Part shown: positions 26,164 through 36,338 of the stretch, piece after piece
Numbering within the stretch: the first letter of the stretch is position 1
Layout: every line of letters starts with the position of its first letter
NCBI GenBank assembly: GCA_016699895.1
Contig: CP064991.1
Span: 186,001 to 250,000, forward strand
From: Candidatus Saccharibacteria bacterium
Lineage (GTDB): Bacteria > Patescibacteriota > Saccharimonadia > Saccharimonadales > Saccharimonadaceae
Length of the DNA: 64,000 nt
Reading direction: 5' to 3'
Program-made: the position numbers and the translations under genes
Notes under the pieces: generated by a model
The model's input: the letters and a program-made list of their open reading frames with translations, nothing else
Told to the model about the DNA's origin: nothing
Databases searched by the model: none

Positions 26164-27462
26164 ATGACTGCAAAGAAACTCATTCGCAAAATCCCTGGCT
26201 TTAATACAATAGTGGTGCCGTACCATCGCGCCAAAGCCTTCCGCGCCGCGAGCAAATACGATTATCCTGCCTCTGGCATGAAAGTTATCGCCGTTACCGG
26301 CACCAATGGCAAGACGACCACTAGTTTTATGATCCATTCACTATTAAAAGAGGCCGGCAAGAAGGTTGGTCTGATGACGACCGTTGCCTATGGTATCAAC
26401 GATGATCTGAAACCACAGATCGAACACATGACAACCGTTAGTGCTGGTGCATTGAACCGCCGCATCGCCGAGATGCGCGACGCCGGTGCTGAATATCTGG
26501 TCCTCGAGGTAACGTCGCACGCTCTGGCGCAATATCGCACCTTTGGCATCCCAATTGACGTCGCGGTGATGACGAACGTCACTCACGAGCATCTCGATTA
26601 CCATAAAACTTTCAAAAACTACGTGACAGCAAAGAGGTTATTATTCAAAAATACCCAGCATACCCACAAAGGCCAGCATATCGGCATTATCAACGCTGAT
26701 GATCCTTCGGCAGAACTATTTGCAGGTGACATCGAACATCCGATCACCTACGGCATCGACAATGGCGACCTCCAGGCTAGACAAATTAAATTATCACCAT
26801 CCGGGGTCGAGTACTATGTCAAGGTCGGCCAAAATAAATTACACATTAGGTCATCGATTCCAGGTGCTTTTAATGTCTACAACTCACTCGCAGCAGTAGC
26901 GGTGGGTATCGTCTATGAACTGACAACTGAACAGATCGAGCGCGGTATCGCAGCCCTCCAATCTGTCGAGGGTCGCATGAATCGCATCGATGCTGGGCAA
27001 GCTTTCGAAGTCGTCGTCGATTTTGCTCACACCCCAGACAGCTTTGAAAAATTGCTCAGCGATTTTCGAGCCTCCACCCGAGGTAAATTGATCGTTATGT
27101 TCGGCTCGGCCGGACGCCGCGACGAGAGCAAGCGGGCGACTCAGGGTGAAATCGCTGGTAAATATGGTGATGTCGTCGTCCTAACAGAGGAGGACGACCG
27201 AGATATTGATGGCGATGAGATTTTAGCGCAAATTGCCAAAGGGGCAGAACGATCTGGCAAAAAACTCGACCAGGACCTATTCAAGGTTCACGACCGCGCC
27301 GAGGCTATTGAATTCGCGTTCAAACAGGCTACGTCAAAGGACGATGTCGTTATGCTGCTCGGCAAAGGTCACGAAAAAACTATCGAGCGCGCCGACGGTA
27401 CCCATCCCTGGAATGAAAATAATGTTGCAACTAAAATACTGCAAAAACTAGTCAAGCGTTAA
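26164..27462 (+). CDS. murE: Mur ligase family protein, MurE-like without N-terminal domain
   Basis: 432 residues. Mur ligases add an amino acid to UDP-MurNAc peptides using ATP. P-loop VTGTNGKTTTSFM near residue 43; central domain with LEVTSHALAQYRT and VTHEHLDYHKTF (MurE signatures); GAFNVYNSLAAVAVG; C-terminal domain VVVDFAHTPDSFEKLL and LLGKGHEKTIE. The usual first 80-100 residues (UDP-binding domain) are reduced to about 35, and the DNPR motif that selects diaminopimelate is replaced by EEDDRDID. So it probably uses another substrate, such as lysine, or is a MurE-related paralogue. TACAAT lies 10 bases before ATG. Overlaps the next gene tail by 15 bases. Confidence 0.85.
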   Translation: MTAKKLIRKIPGFNTIVVPYHRAKAFRAASKYDYPASGMKVIAVTGTNGKTTTSFMIHSLLKEAGKKVGLMTTVAYGINDDLKPQIEHMTTVSAGALNRRIAEMRDAGAEYLVLEVTSHALAQYRTFGIPIDVAVMTNVTHEHLDYHKTFKNYVTAKRLLFKNTQHTHKGQHIGIINADDPSAELFAGDIEHPITYGIDNGDLQARQIKLSPSGVEYYVKVGQNKLHIRSSIPGAFNVYNSLAAVAVGIVYELTTEQIERGIAALQSVEGRMNRIDAGQAFEVVVDFAHTPDSFEKLLSDFRASTRGKLIVMFGSAGRRDESKRATQGEIAGKYGDVVVLTEEDDRDIDGDEILAQIAKGAERSGKKLDQDLFKVHDRAEAIEFAFKQATSKDDVVMLLGKGHEKTIERADGTHPWNENNVATKILQKLVKR

Positions 27463-28308
27463 CGAAACGCAGCGGATAAATCCGCCACCTCTAACCAGCT
27501 CATCTACCTGCGGAGTTAGCACAGTGAGACCGCGGCGCGCTAGTTCATCCTTTAATTTGGGCGCGTGATTGCTCATGATGACTGTCTCGCCGGTTGAGAC
27601 TAGGTTGCAGGCAAAGCCTTTGACGGCCTCGTCATAGCTCACAATAATTTTTTCCACTGGTAAATTGGCTATTTTAGCGCGCGAGGCTTCGTCAAACGCC
27701 TCGGGGCAATAGGCAATCAAATCCTCGCGAATCACCGCCATAGCGAGATCAATATCATAAAAAAAGCTGTCCGGCCAACCGCTGGCGACATTGATCTGCG
27801 GCCGCCCATTAGCATCCAACTGCGGCAGCGTTTGTAATTGCACCAATTCATACCCCAAGGTTTTAGCCGCGAAGGCTTGGGCTCGCGGATCGGATCGGTA
27901 ACCTTGTCCAGCGAGCAGGAATCGACCGCACGGCAAGGCGTCACCTTGACCAGAAAAATGCCAGTCCTCTGGTACAGTAATAACTTCGACGCCTAAATCT
28001 CTGAGGGCTTTGGCTGCATAGGTCTCCTCAGCCTTCCGAGCCTCGGGCAATCGCGCCATTACCGCTTTGCGACCACGTACCAGCGCCCAATTAGCCGCAT
28101 AAACGCCGTCCTGAGAATCCTGTGGCGGGAAAACCTTGACCACCTCTATACCAGCCTGTTCAAAGGCCTGAACTATCGCCGCATGATCAGATTTGGCCGC
28201 ATTCACGTTGACCGGCTTGTCGTCATAATAAGGGTTAATTGGTGCATCGAGTGCAAAATAATCAGCGCCAGAAACAATCACTCGTTGGTTTATCATATCG
28301 GAGAACAT
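27448..28308 (-). CDS. Amidinotransferase/dimethylarginine-hydrolase-like protein
   Basis: 286 residues (start could also be MINQRV at 28296). The fold is the five-bladed amidinotransferase type used by arginine deiminase, DDAH and glycine amidinotransferase. Key residues: DGVYAANWALV near residue 67, the EDWHFSGQGDALP segment that supplies catalytic His/Glu-Asp, SVIMSNH-like strand VIMSNHAPKL, and the nucleophile Cys280 in GGGFIRCVSLTLD. It likely hydrolyses a guanidino compound (arginine or a methylated arginine); the exact substrate is open. Tail overlap with murE. Confidence 0.82.
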   Translation of the reverse strand: MFSDMINQRVIVSGADYFALDAPINPYYDDKPVNVNAAKSDHAAIVQAFEQAGIEVVKVFPPQDSQDGVYAANWALVRGRKAVMARLPEARKAEETYAAKALRDLGVEVITVPEDWHFSGQGDALPCGRFLLAGQGYRSDPRAQAFAAKTLGYELVQLQTLPQLDANGRPQINVASGWPDSFFYDIDLAMAVIREDLIAYCPEAFDEASRAKIANLPVEKIIVSYDEAVKGFACNLVSTGETVIMSNHAPKLKDELARRGLTVLTPQVDELVRGGGFIRCVSLTLD

Positions 28309-28353
28309 TCTAGCATATATGATAAAATGTAGGCATTAACGAGGAGGATGATA

Positions 28354-29115
28354 ATGAAAAAAGTATTGGCATTTGATATCGATGAAACCCTGAACGTGGC
28401 AAAGACGCCAATGACGACCGAGATGGCTGAAACGCTGGCCGAATGTATGGATTATTTCCAAGTCTGCGCCATTTCCGGGCAAAAATTTGATCAATTCCTA
28501 CGCCAACTGGTCGAACCAATGGGGCAGGCCGGTACGCCAGAACGCCTAGCAAATTTCCATTTGATGGTTGCCCAGGGCACCCAATATTATCGCTTTGATA
28601 TCGATAAAAATGACTGGGAATTAGTCTATTCACATCCATTGACCGACGAAGAAGTCGCCCAGATGACCGCCGCACTCGAAACCGCTAGCAAACAAACCGG
28701 TAACTGGCACGACAATCCAGCTGGCGAAATCATCGAGAACCGTATTAGTCTGGTGGCTTTTTCGGCGCTCGGCCAAGCCGCCACTCCCGAGGATAAATAC
28801 GCCTGGGATCCTGATATGGAAAAACGAAAAAAGATCGTCGCCATCGCACAGAAACTGGCACCACAGTTTGAATTCGAAATCGGTGGCACAACGACGATCA
28901 ATGTTTGCCGACCTGGCACCAACAAAGTATTCGGCATGACTGGACTAATGGAGCAACTCAACGTCACCAAAGAAGACATTTTGTACTTTGGCGATATGGT
29001 GCAACCTGGCGGCAATGATTATCCGGTGGTGCAAATGGGCATCGATACTATCGCTGTTAAAAAATGGCAAGACACGCTGTTCGCCCTGCGCGGCATCCTC
29101 GGCGTATCTAAATAA
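28354..29115 (+). CDS. HAD-superfamily phosphatase, eukaryotic-phosphomannomutase-like
   Basis: 253 residues from ATG 28354; the in-frame ATG at 28348 touches the GAGGAGG ribosome site and is unlikely. HAD motif I AFDIDETLN gives the Asp8/Asp10 pair; motif IV is YFGDMVQPGGNDYPV, which resembles the GDKTxxGGND end of eukaryotic PMM. The cap region (about 80-190) is alpha/beta as in type IIB. It may isomerise or dephosphorylate mannose- or glucose-phosphate. The PGI/PMI-like gene at 34287 would be a metabolic partner. Good ribosome site. Confidence 0.8.
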   Translation: MKKVLAFDIDETLNVAKTPMTTEMAETLAECMDYFQVCAISGQKFDQFLRQLVEPMGQAGTPERLANFHLMVAQGTQYYRFDIDKNDWELVYSHPLTDEEVAQMTAALETASKQTGNWHDNPAGEIIENRISLVAFSALGQAATPEDKYAWDPDMEKRKKIVAIAQKLAPQFEFEIGGTTTINVCRPGTNKVFGMTGLMEQLNVTKEDILYFGDMVQPGGNDYPVVQMGIDTIAVKKWQDTLFALRGILGVSK

Positions 29116-29136
29116 AAAAATAAGTTCCTAGGGATC

Positions 29137-29372
29137 GAGCTCCGACCCCTACCAAGTTATATTGGGCGAGCATTACTGCTCTAGCGACAAATAACCGGTA
29201 GGAGCTCGGAGCTCCTTCAATCGTGACTGGATGCATCTCATTCACGATTGGCATCGACTTTTTTCGAGACGGGGTCTCGATAATCGGTCGGCATACCCTC
29301 TTTATCGCCGGGTCGGCGGTTCGTTTGAATGATTACTGGTGAATTCCAGTATATTCAGGCTGATGCAAGCCT
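29137..29372. other. Array of hairpins, possible structured RNA
   Basis: No convincing gene between 29116 and 29395, but five separate inverted repeats: a long stem GAGCTCCGA..CCTACC (29137-29153) with GGTAGG..TCGGAGCTC (29197-29214) enclosing GAGCA/TGCTC (29168-29181); CAATCGTGA/TCACGATTG (29218-29250); TCGAGAC/GTCTCGA (29264-29280); ACTGG/CCAGT (29335-29350); AGGCT/AGCCT (29357-29372). Not RNase P RNA, tmRNA or SRP RNA by their signature sequences. Could be a small RNA, serial terminators for the two convergent genes, or mobile-element ends. Confidence 0.45.
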
Positions 29373-29395
29373 AGTCGGACAGATCGAGCCGCCGA

Positions 29396-29863
29396 TCAGC
29401 CAGCGATGGCTGCGAGCAGCTCAGCCTCGCGGCCAGACCGCTCCTTGCGCGCGGCGCAGAGCAGCGCTTCGGCACAGGCCGCCTCTATCTCCGCCTCGCG
29501 GCGGAGACAAGTTGCCCACCACGACCCCGCATAGGCGGGGTGCCGCGCCATTGCCAACTCAGCCTCGCGGCCTTCCCAAGGCAGGGCGGGGGCGGGCGGA
29601 GCGACCACCTCCTGGAGCTCCTCCACCAGGAGAACCTCCTCGCGCCGGCGATTCCACTCAGCCCGGTTCCGCACCAGCAGGCGCGGCGCCGTCACATGAG
29701 ACGGCCGCCGACCGCGGCGCTTGCCACGACTAGCCTGACGCGCGCGGCCACGAGGCGATGCCGGCTTGCTGGCGGCGCTGTCGCATTCCAGGAGCAAGCG
29801 CTCACGCACCAGCTCCTGCCAGCAGGCTTCGATCTGGTTTTCCTTCGAGAGGGCAGCAACCAT
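29396..29863 (-). CDS. GC-rich orphan gene, Arg/Glu/Ala-rich protein
   Basis: 155 residues from ATG 29863 with AAAGGAG six bases before it and a consensus promoter, so it is probably expressed. The base composition is visibly far richer in G and C than the neighbours. Residues about 30-70 are strongly basic (GRARQASRGKRRGRRPS). The rest is helical with three copies of an R-E-A-E-[LI] motif (GREAELAMA, RREAEIEAA, GREAELLAA), reflected in three GCCTCGCGGC DNA repeats. A nucleic-acid-binding protein is plausible. No family recognised; composition suggests horizontal origin. Confidence 0.65.
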   Translation of the reverse strand: MVAALSKENQIEACWQELVRERLLLECDSAASKPASPRGRARQASRGKRRGRRPSHVTAPRLLVRNRAEWNRRREEVLLVEELQEVVAPPAPALPWEGREAELAMARHPAYAGSWWATCLRREAEIEAACAEALLCAARKERSGREAELLAAIAG

Positions 29864-29932
29864 TGCTGCTCCTTTCGTTTGGTTCGCGGCGCTCGGATTA
29901 GTGCCGTGAACACCTCTTTCGAGGATTGAAAG

Positions 29933-29961
29933 ATTCTATAACATAAAATTAGTTGTGTCAA
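29933..29961 (-). promoter_or_regulatory. Promoter of the GC-rich gene
   Basis: On the minus strand, TTGACA (29961-29956), 17 bases, TAGAAT (29938-29933). The start near 29926 leaves a leader of about 60 bases with a small CCTC-gaaa-GAGG hairpin and an AAAGGAG ribosome site. Confidence 0.8.
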
Positions 29962-30032
29962 TACGCTCTATAGACAGTAGCTAATAAACTTTACAGCACT
30001 AGATCTAGCGCTCATGCTTCGATCGTGATACA

Positions 30033-30059
30033 TTAGCACTCTCGGCTTGCAAGTGCCAA
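30033..30059 (+). promoter_or_regulatory. CIRCE-like operator of the groES-groEL operon
   Basis: TTAGCACTC (30033-30041), nine bases, AAGTGCCAA (30051-30059). The CIRCE consensus is TTAGCACTC-N9-GAGTGCTAA, so one arm is perfect and the other has two mismatches. The right arm overlaps the -35 box. Implies control by an HrcA repressor encoded outside this window. Confidence 0.85.
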
Positions 30060-30075
30060 CTTTTTACGTTACAAT
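30047..30075 (+). promoter_or_regulatory. Promoter of groES-mazG-groEL
   Basis: TTGCAA (30047-30052), 17 bases, TACAAT (30070-30075). The -35 box lies inside the CIRCE element. The leader of about 57 bases ends with GGAGG before the groES ATG. Confidence 0.75.
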
Positions 30076-30138
30076 AGAGACACATCGCCCCATACGGCGA
30101 ATCAGATATGAGGTAAATTAGTAATAAATGGAGGATAT

Positions 30139-30408
30139 ATGACAAAAGTTCCGCTATCGCCACTCGGTGAACGCATCGTCGCAACTCGCGAGGAAACAGC
30201 TACAAAAACCGCTACTGGATTGTATCTACCAGAGAGCGCCAAGGAAAAATCTCAGGTCGCAAAAGTCGTCGCGGTCGGCAAAGACGCCCGCGAAGTCAAG
30301 GTCGGCGACCGTATCATTATCGGTGGCTATTCGACTACCGAGGCCAAAATCAACGGCGTCGAATACATGATCGTCAAAGAAGAAGACGTCTTGGCAGTAG
30401 TCGCCTAA
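30139..30408 (+). CDS. groES: Co-chaperonin GroES
   Basis: 89 residues. Forms the heptameric lid of the GroEL folding chamber. PLGERIVATREE at the start, the mobile-loop region TATGLYLPESAKEKSQ (about 27-42), and VKVGDRIIIGGYSTTEAKINGVEYMIVKEEDVLAVV at the end are typical. The roof-loop region is short, as in several CPR and thermophile GroES. First gene of a three-gene operon; GGAGG ribosome site six bases before ATG. Confidence 0.96.
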   Translation: MTKVPLSPLGERIVATREETATKTATGLYLPESAKEKSQVAKVVAVGKDAREVKVGDRIIIGGYSTTEAKINGVEYMIVKEEDVLAVVA

Positions 30409-30415
30409 GGATACC

Positions 30416-32387
<1,972 letters not shown>

Positions 32388-32407
32388 TCGTTTCAGGACT
32401 AACCAAC

Positions 32408-32436
32408 AAAAAGCCTCCTGCCATAGGGGGCTTTTT
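32408..32436 (+). terminator. Rho-independent terminator of the groES-groEL operon
   Basis: AAAAAGCC-t-CCT (32408-32419), loop GCCAT, AGG-g-GGCTTTTT (32425-32436), 20 bases after the groEL stop. Confidence 0.9.
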
Positions 32437-32478
32437 AGTGCCAAGGGCGTGAACCGGTGTATCCATATTGACTTTATA

Positions 32479-32507
32479 TTGACTTTTTTATGTATATGTT
32501 CTATAAT
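32479..32507 (+). promoter_or_regulatory. Promoter of the 32517 gene
   Basis: TTGACT (32479-32484), 17 bases, TATAAT (32502-32507). It lies across the first codons of the longest frame (ATG 32490), which therefore cannot be the true start. Confidence 0.8.
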
Positions 32508-32516
32508 AAAGAGATA

Positions 32517-33680
32517 GTGACCGATATTCCCAATCTAGCACCAACTGAGCCCCTAGAAACTGCCTCTGGCGTAGAAGGGGTTACTAATCGTGAATACGAC
32601 GCGGTGATGGGTTTGATCGACTCAGAGACCGGGATGTCTGATGTCAGGAACTCGGTGGGTGGCGCCCAGAGATTCAACAGAATCGTTACCCAGGCGATAT
32701 TCGGCAGCCACGGCAATGACAAATGGGACCATAATGGCCATTTCAATCGTGCCAAAGCAGTAATTTTAGCAATGGTCGGCGCAGGCAAGCTTGAACCAGT
32801 TTATGATGACAAGTTTGCTATTGTCGGTATCAAGCTACCAACGAGCGAAGTATCACTCGACGATCCGGATACCAAAATTGATCCACGCGGACTATTGCTC
32901 ACGAGCCTGGTGGGTAAATTAGCTACCGCCGCCGAAGAACTAGCAGCAGAGACCGCCTATCACGCCGCAGCCGACGAAATGATCGGCCCGCTATCAGATG
33001 AAAATGATCGGCTAACAGCTGAAAACACCGCACTTCGCGAACAAGTCTATGATCTACAGCATTCGCCGCGCGAAGCCGAAATGCAGGCCGAGCTTGATAA
33101 GCTGCGCCAGAAACTCGCTGGCGAAACGGCCGCCCACGCAGCAGCGCAGCGACGCGTAGACTTTCTACAATCGAGTTTATCTGGCGCTAAAGACAACATT
33201 AAAGCTACAGAATCAATCGTCAGGGGAAAGAATAAACAGATCAAAGATTTGAATCGCACGATCTCTGACCTACATGACGAAACCAGCAAAAGAGTTAACG
33301 AAGCTCACACAGAGGGTCACGACGAAGGATGGGCAGATGGCATAAATATCCTCTGCACCATACTAGGAGAAGCGAGCTACGACGACAGTTCAGCCAAGGC
33401 AATACGCGCACTAGCGAACGCTGGCGACGAAATACTTTCTATTTATAGGAACCTGGATGATATAACATTCACAAACGAACAGCTAGCTATTCTGGACTCC
33501 GGACAGGCAAAATCTATTGTCTTGCCAAACGGAATGCCTATGCCTACTACAAACGATTTTCAAATCGATATAGCTAGAGCACAACTCCTAGGAGAGTTGT
33601 CTAGTCTGCGAACTGCCATGCGCAGCAAGATTGACATCATCGTGGCAGCACAAACTATACCTACTGATTACGAAATCTAA
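32517..33680 (+). CDS. Coiled-coil protein, unknown
   Basis: 387 residues from GTG 32517, the first start codon after the promoter; the transcript begins about 3 bases before it. Residues 1-140 look globular (YDAVMGLIDSETGMSDVRN, FGSHGNDKWDHNGHFNRAKAVIL). Residues about 150-270 form a long coiled coil (ENDRLTAENTALREQVYDLQH, RRVDFLQSSLSGAKDN). The C-terminal 110 residues are helical. No signal peptide or membrane segment. Unknown family; resembles in style the 654 gene, with similar promoter layout, though I see no clear sequence match. Confidence 0.7.
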   Translation: MTDIPNLAPTEPLETASGVEGVTNREYDAVMGLIDSETGMSDVRNSVGGAQRFNRIVTQAIFGSHGNDKWDHNGHFNRAKAVILAMVGAGKLEPVYDDKFAIVGIKLPTSEVSLDDPDTKIDPRGLLLTSLVGKLATAAEELAAETAYHAAADEMIGPLSDENDRLTAENTALREQVYDLQHSPREAEMQAELDKLRQKLAGETAAHAAAQRRVDFLQSSLSGAKDNIKATESIVRGKNKQIKDLNRTISDLHDETSKRVNEAHTEGHDEGWADGINILCTILGEASYDDSSAKAIRALANAGDEILSIYRNLDDITFTNEQLAILDSGQAKSIVLPNGMPMPTTNDFQIDIARAQLLGELSSLRTAMRSKIDIIVAAQTIPTDYEI

Positions 33681-33686
33681 AAACGT

Positions 33687-34220
33687 TTACTGTTTAAAGA
33701 AATCGATCTCTTTGATGACGTCGAGCAACGCTTGAGCTCGGCGACCATCGTCAGGAATTTGTTTGGCAGCTGCATGAACAGCCGGTAATAACGATGCGTC
33801 ATCAGTCGAACGAATGATCAGCAAAATAGTATTAAACCTGTCTTCTGGCGATAGATTCAACTTATCAACTAAAGGCCGCAGCTCAGCAATGGCGTCTTGT
33901 TTGATAGTATCGAGGTTTGGGCCCACTGGAGACGGAGGGGTTGGTTGGGCGATCGACTCTGGGGTGGCAGGTGGTATTGGGTTTGGCATAGATGCAGGTA
34001 CTGGGGGAGCCACAGCTTCCACCGGAACCGGACTCGCCGTGTCGGCAGGCTGCACAACGGCTACGGCGTCATCGTTCGAAACAGGAGGAGCCACAGGGGC
34101 AGGACCCGCTGGAGCCTGCGGCATAGGCGGCGCTGGCGCCTCAGGTTGCTTGCTCTTTAGATTAGCAATCATCTGATTTAGTTCGTCGTCATCTACGCTA
34201 CTTTTACTATTGTCATCCAT
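33687..34220 (-). CDS. Pro/Ala-rich protein with small C-terminal helical domain
   Basis: 177 residues. A short acidic helix (SVDDDELNQMIANLKSK), a 75-residue Pro/Ala/Val-rich disordered linker, then a 75-residue helical domain (IAELRPLVDKLNLSPEDRFNTILLIIRSTDDASLLPAVHAAA). Tail to tail with the 32517 gene. GAAAGGGTGG lies before the ATG. Family not recognised; the C-terminal domain looks conserved-type. Confidence 0.65.
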   Translation of the reverse strand: MDDNSKSSVDDDELNQMIANLKSKQPEAPAPPMPQAPAGPAPVAPPVSNDDAVAVVQPADTASPVPVEAVAPPVPASMPNPIPPATPESIAQPTPPSPVGPNLDTIKQDAIAELRPLVDKLNLSPEDRFNTILLIIRSTDDASLLPAVHAAAKQIPDDGRRAQALLDVIKEIDFFKQ

Positions 34221-34286
34221 TTTCCACCCTTTCTGTAATCTGATATAATTATATCACAAGCATTTTTATGGTGTAAAGGAGGAATG

Positions 34287-35324
34287 ATGGAAATTTTGGA
34301 CGATTTGAATGTAATAGCAGAAAGAGACCCGCAGGGCGCCCTAGACACTATTGCCGATTCAGCAGCGCAACTAGCATGGGACGCAAAATTGGAGCAGCCC
34401 GACAGTGGTGAATTTAGTCCACTCAAAATCGTCCTCGCCGGTATGGGCGGTAGTGCTCAGCCTGGTAAACTGGCTGTTAATTGGCTCAATCTAGAAATTC
34501 CTTTTTCAGTGGTGAGCGGCTATACATTGCCGCACTGGGTGGATGAAAATACGTTGGTAATTGCCAGCAGTTTTAGCGGCAACACCGAGGAAACTATCTC
34601 TTGTTTGGAGTTTGCCGAGGAGCGCGGCGCTACCGTCGTCGTCATGGCAAGCGGCGGCAAATTGATTGATATCGCCCGCGAACACAACCTGCCGTTTATT
34701 CAATTGATCAAAGTCCCTCAGCCACGTTACAGTGCCATCGCTCAGCTCAAAGCTATTTCTAGATTCCTCGAGCACTATGGTGTAGCCAAATATTTATGTG
34801 ATGAAATTGACGGTCTCGGTGAAATTGTAGCAAATGTCGTCGGTCAGTCTGTTGCCTCAGTTGAAACTGTCGAAAATCCAGCCAAACAACTGGCCCTGAA
34901 ATGCGTCGGAAAAACTCCGATCATCTACGCCTCATCGCTGTTTGCGCCAGTAGCCTTTAAATGGAAGATCAGCTTTAACGAAAACGCCAAAAATACCGCC
35001 TGGTGGAACGAGCTACCAGAGTTCAGCCATAACGAATTCATCGGTTGGTCTAGCCACCCGGTCGAAAAACCGTTCGCTGTTATCGACCTGCGATCATCGT
35101 TCGATCATCCACGCATTGAACGTCGGTTTGAGTTAACCAACCAGCTACTGAGCGGCAAGCGACCAGCTGCTAGCGAGGTTCAGCTCAAGGGCGACTCTAT
35201 CCTGGCACAAATGATTTACGGCTTTATCCTAGCCGATTTCGTATCGATCTACCTAGGTATTCTAAATGGCGTGAATCCAACCCCGGTTGCCCTCGTCGAG
35301 GAGCTCAAAAAAGAACTCGGTTAA
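34287..35324 (+). CDS. Bifunctional phosphoglucose/phosphomannose isomerase-like protein
   Basis: 345 residues from ATG 34287; the ATG at 34284 is only one base from the AAAGGAGG site. SIS-fold sugar-phosphate isomerase interconverting glucose-6-P or mannose-6-P with fructose-6-P. KIVLAGMGGSAQPGKLA (sugar-P loop, about 50-66), VIASSFSGNTEETISCLEFAEERG (second SIS motif, about 92-115), and ELPEFSHNEFIGW in the C-terminal domain, as in the crenarchaeal-type PGI/PMI. Likely feeds sugar nucleotides for the glycosyltransferases. Four-base overlap with the stop of the DAGK-like gene. Confidence 0.88.
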   Translation: MEILDDLNVIAERDPQGALDTIADSAAQLAWDAKLEQPDSGEFSPLKIVLAGMGGSAQPGKLAVNWLNLEIPFSVVSGYTLPHWVDENTLVIASSFSGNTEETISCLEFAEERGATVVVMASGGKLIDIAREHNLPFIQLIKVPQPRYSAIAQLKAISRFLEHYGVAKYLCDEIDGLGEIVANVVGQSVASVETVENPAKQLALKCVGKTPIIYASSLFAPVAFKWKISFNENAKNTAWWNELPEFSHNEFIGWSSHPVEKPFAVIDLRSSFDHPRIERRFELTNQLLSGKRPAASEVQLKGDSILAQMIYGFILADFVSIYLGILNGVNPTPVALVEELKKELG

Positions 35325-36265
35325 CGCAGTAAACTATTGGCGTTTGGCATATATAGCCGTAGCGGTTTTTTGCTACGTAGACAAGCAATTTCCCGCACAT
35401 TTTCGAATAGTAGTTTGTCTCCGGCGACTTGAGTAACTAGATCGATCGGCTCTCTGAATAAAAGTTTTTCATGATCACTCATCTCACCCGGTATGCGACG
35501 TCCAAACCAACTAGTGAGATATGGTACGTCGCGTCCGGCTTTTCCGGTTAGATTTGCATAATGAAACCAAAATTGCTGGTCAAATAGGTGTAAATTGCCT
35601 GGTTTAGGATAAAAATAGCCACCGATACCGCCAAGCATGAAGCCAATGTCATTTTCATTATGGGTTTTTCCATTCCGCTCAAAGCTCGGTATAATTGATC
35701 GTATATCGCCGAGGCTGCCGAATATCTTGTTATAATTCAAAACACAAACCACCCCGAACAGAGCGCTATTGCCACGCAGCTTACGGCGCAATTGACGGGT
35801 TTCTGGAGCATTTAGCCAATCTGTTAACTCAGCGCTGGCCCCAAACGTGATGTACTGCATACCGTATAGTTCATGTCGGCCATTCACGATCAGATCGAGC
35901 GGGTGAAAATCCACGATCTGACTATCCAATATTTTGGCTATATCATAGGTTCGACCATTGACTGCTCGACCAAAATCATTAAAATTACCGAGTGGCATCA
36001 CTGCGCACGTGACTTCGCGCCCCGATGTCAAAACCGCATCCAGCGTCACGTTAACCAGCCCATCGCCACCGGCCGCTATCACGATATCGCCGTCTCGCAG
36101 CTCCTCGATAACTTTGTCCCGTGCCGCAAAATAGGGGACGTCACTCAAGACAATTTCCTGCAAATCGGTGCTGATTGCTAGCAATTCTGGTCGAACGCTA
36201 TGATTGTATCGTTTCGACACCGTCGAACTAGGGGAGTGCACCGCAACTAATCGTTGGTTTTTCAT
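35321..36265 (-). CDS. Diacylglycerol/lipid kinase-like protein
   Basis: 314 residues. The DAGK catalytic-domain motif GGDG is present in IVIAAGGDGLVNVTLDAVL (about 58-76), followed by VMPLGNFNDFGRAVNG, where most members have GTxNDFAR. These enzymes phosphorylate lipids such as diacylglycerol or undecaprenol. Substrate-domain strands HPLDLIVNGRHELYGMQYITFGASAE fit the fold. TATAAT is eight bases before the ATG. Single gene, convergent with PGI/PMI. Confidence 0.82.
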   Translation of the reverse strand: MKNQRLVAVHSPSSTVSKRYNHSVRPELLAISTDLQEIVLSDVPYFAARDKVIEELRDGDIVIAAGGDGLVNVTLDAVLTSGREVTCAVMPLGNFNDFGRAVNGRTYDIAKILDSQIVDFHPLDLIVNGRHELYGMQYITFGASAELTDWLNAPETRQLRRKLRGNSALFGVVCVLNYNKIFGSLGDIRSIIPSFERNGKTHNENDIGFMLGGIGGYFYPKPGNLHLFDQQFWFHYANLTGKAGRDVPYLTSWFGRRIPGEMSDHEKLLFREPIDLVTQVAGDKLLFENVREIACLRSKKPLRLYMPNANSLLR

Positions 36266-36338
36266 GTAAATCTATTATATCTCAAAACTCTCGCTTCGGG
36301 TGAAGGGGTAGGACCCGGGGGAATTTTAAATACTAAAT

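Noticed and set aside
29137-29395. Integron attC site downstream of the GC-rich gene
   Set aside because: The hairpins tempted me, but I found no GTTRRRY core and no integrase nearby.
29329-29929. Plus-strand open frames opposite the GC-rich gene
   Set aside because: They are GC-driven shadows without promoter or ribosome site; the minus-strand gene has both.
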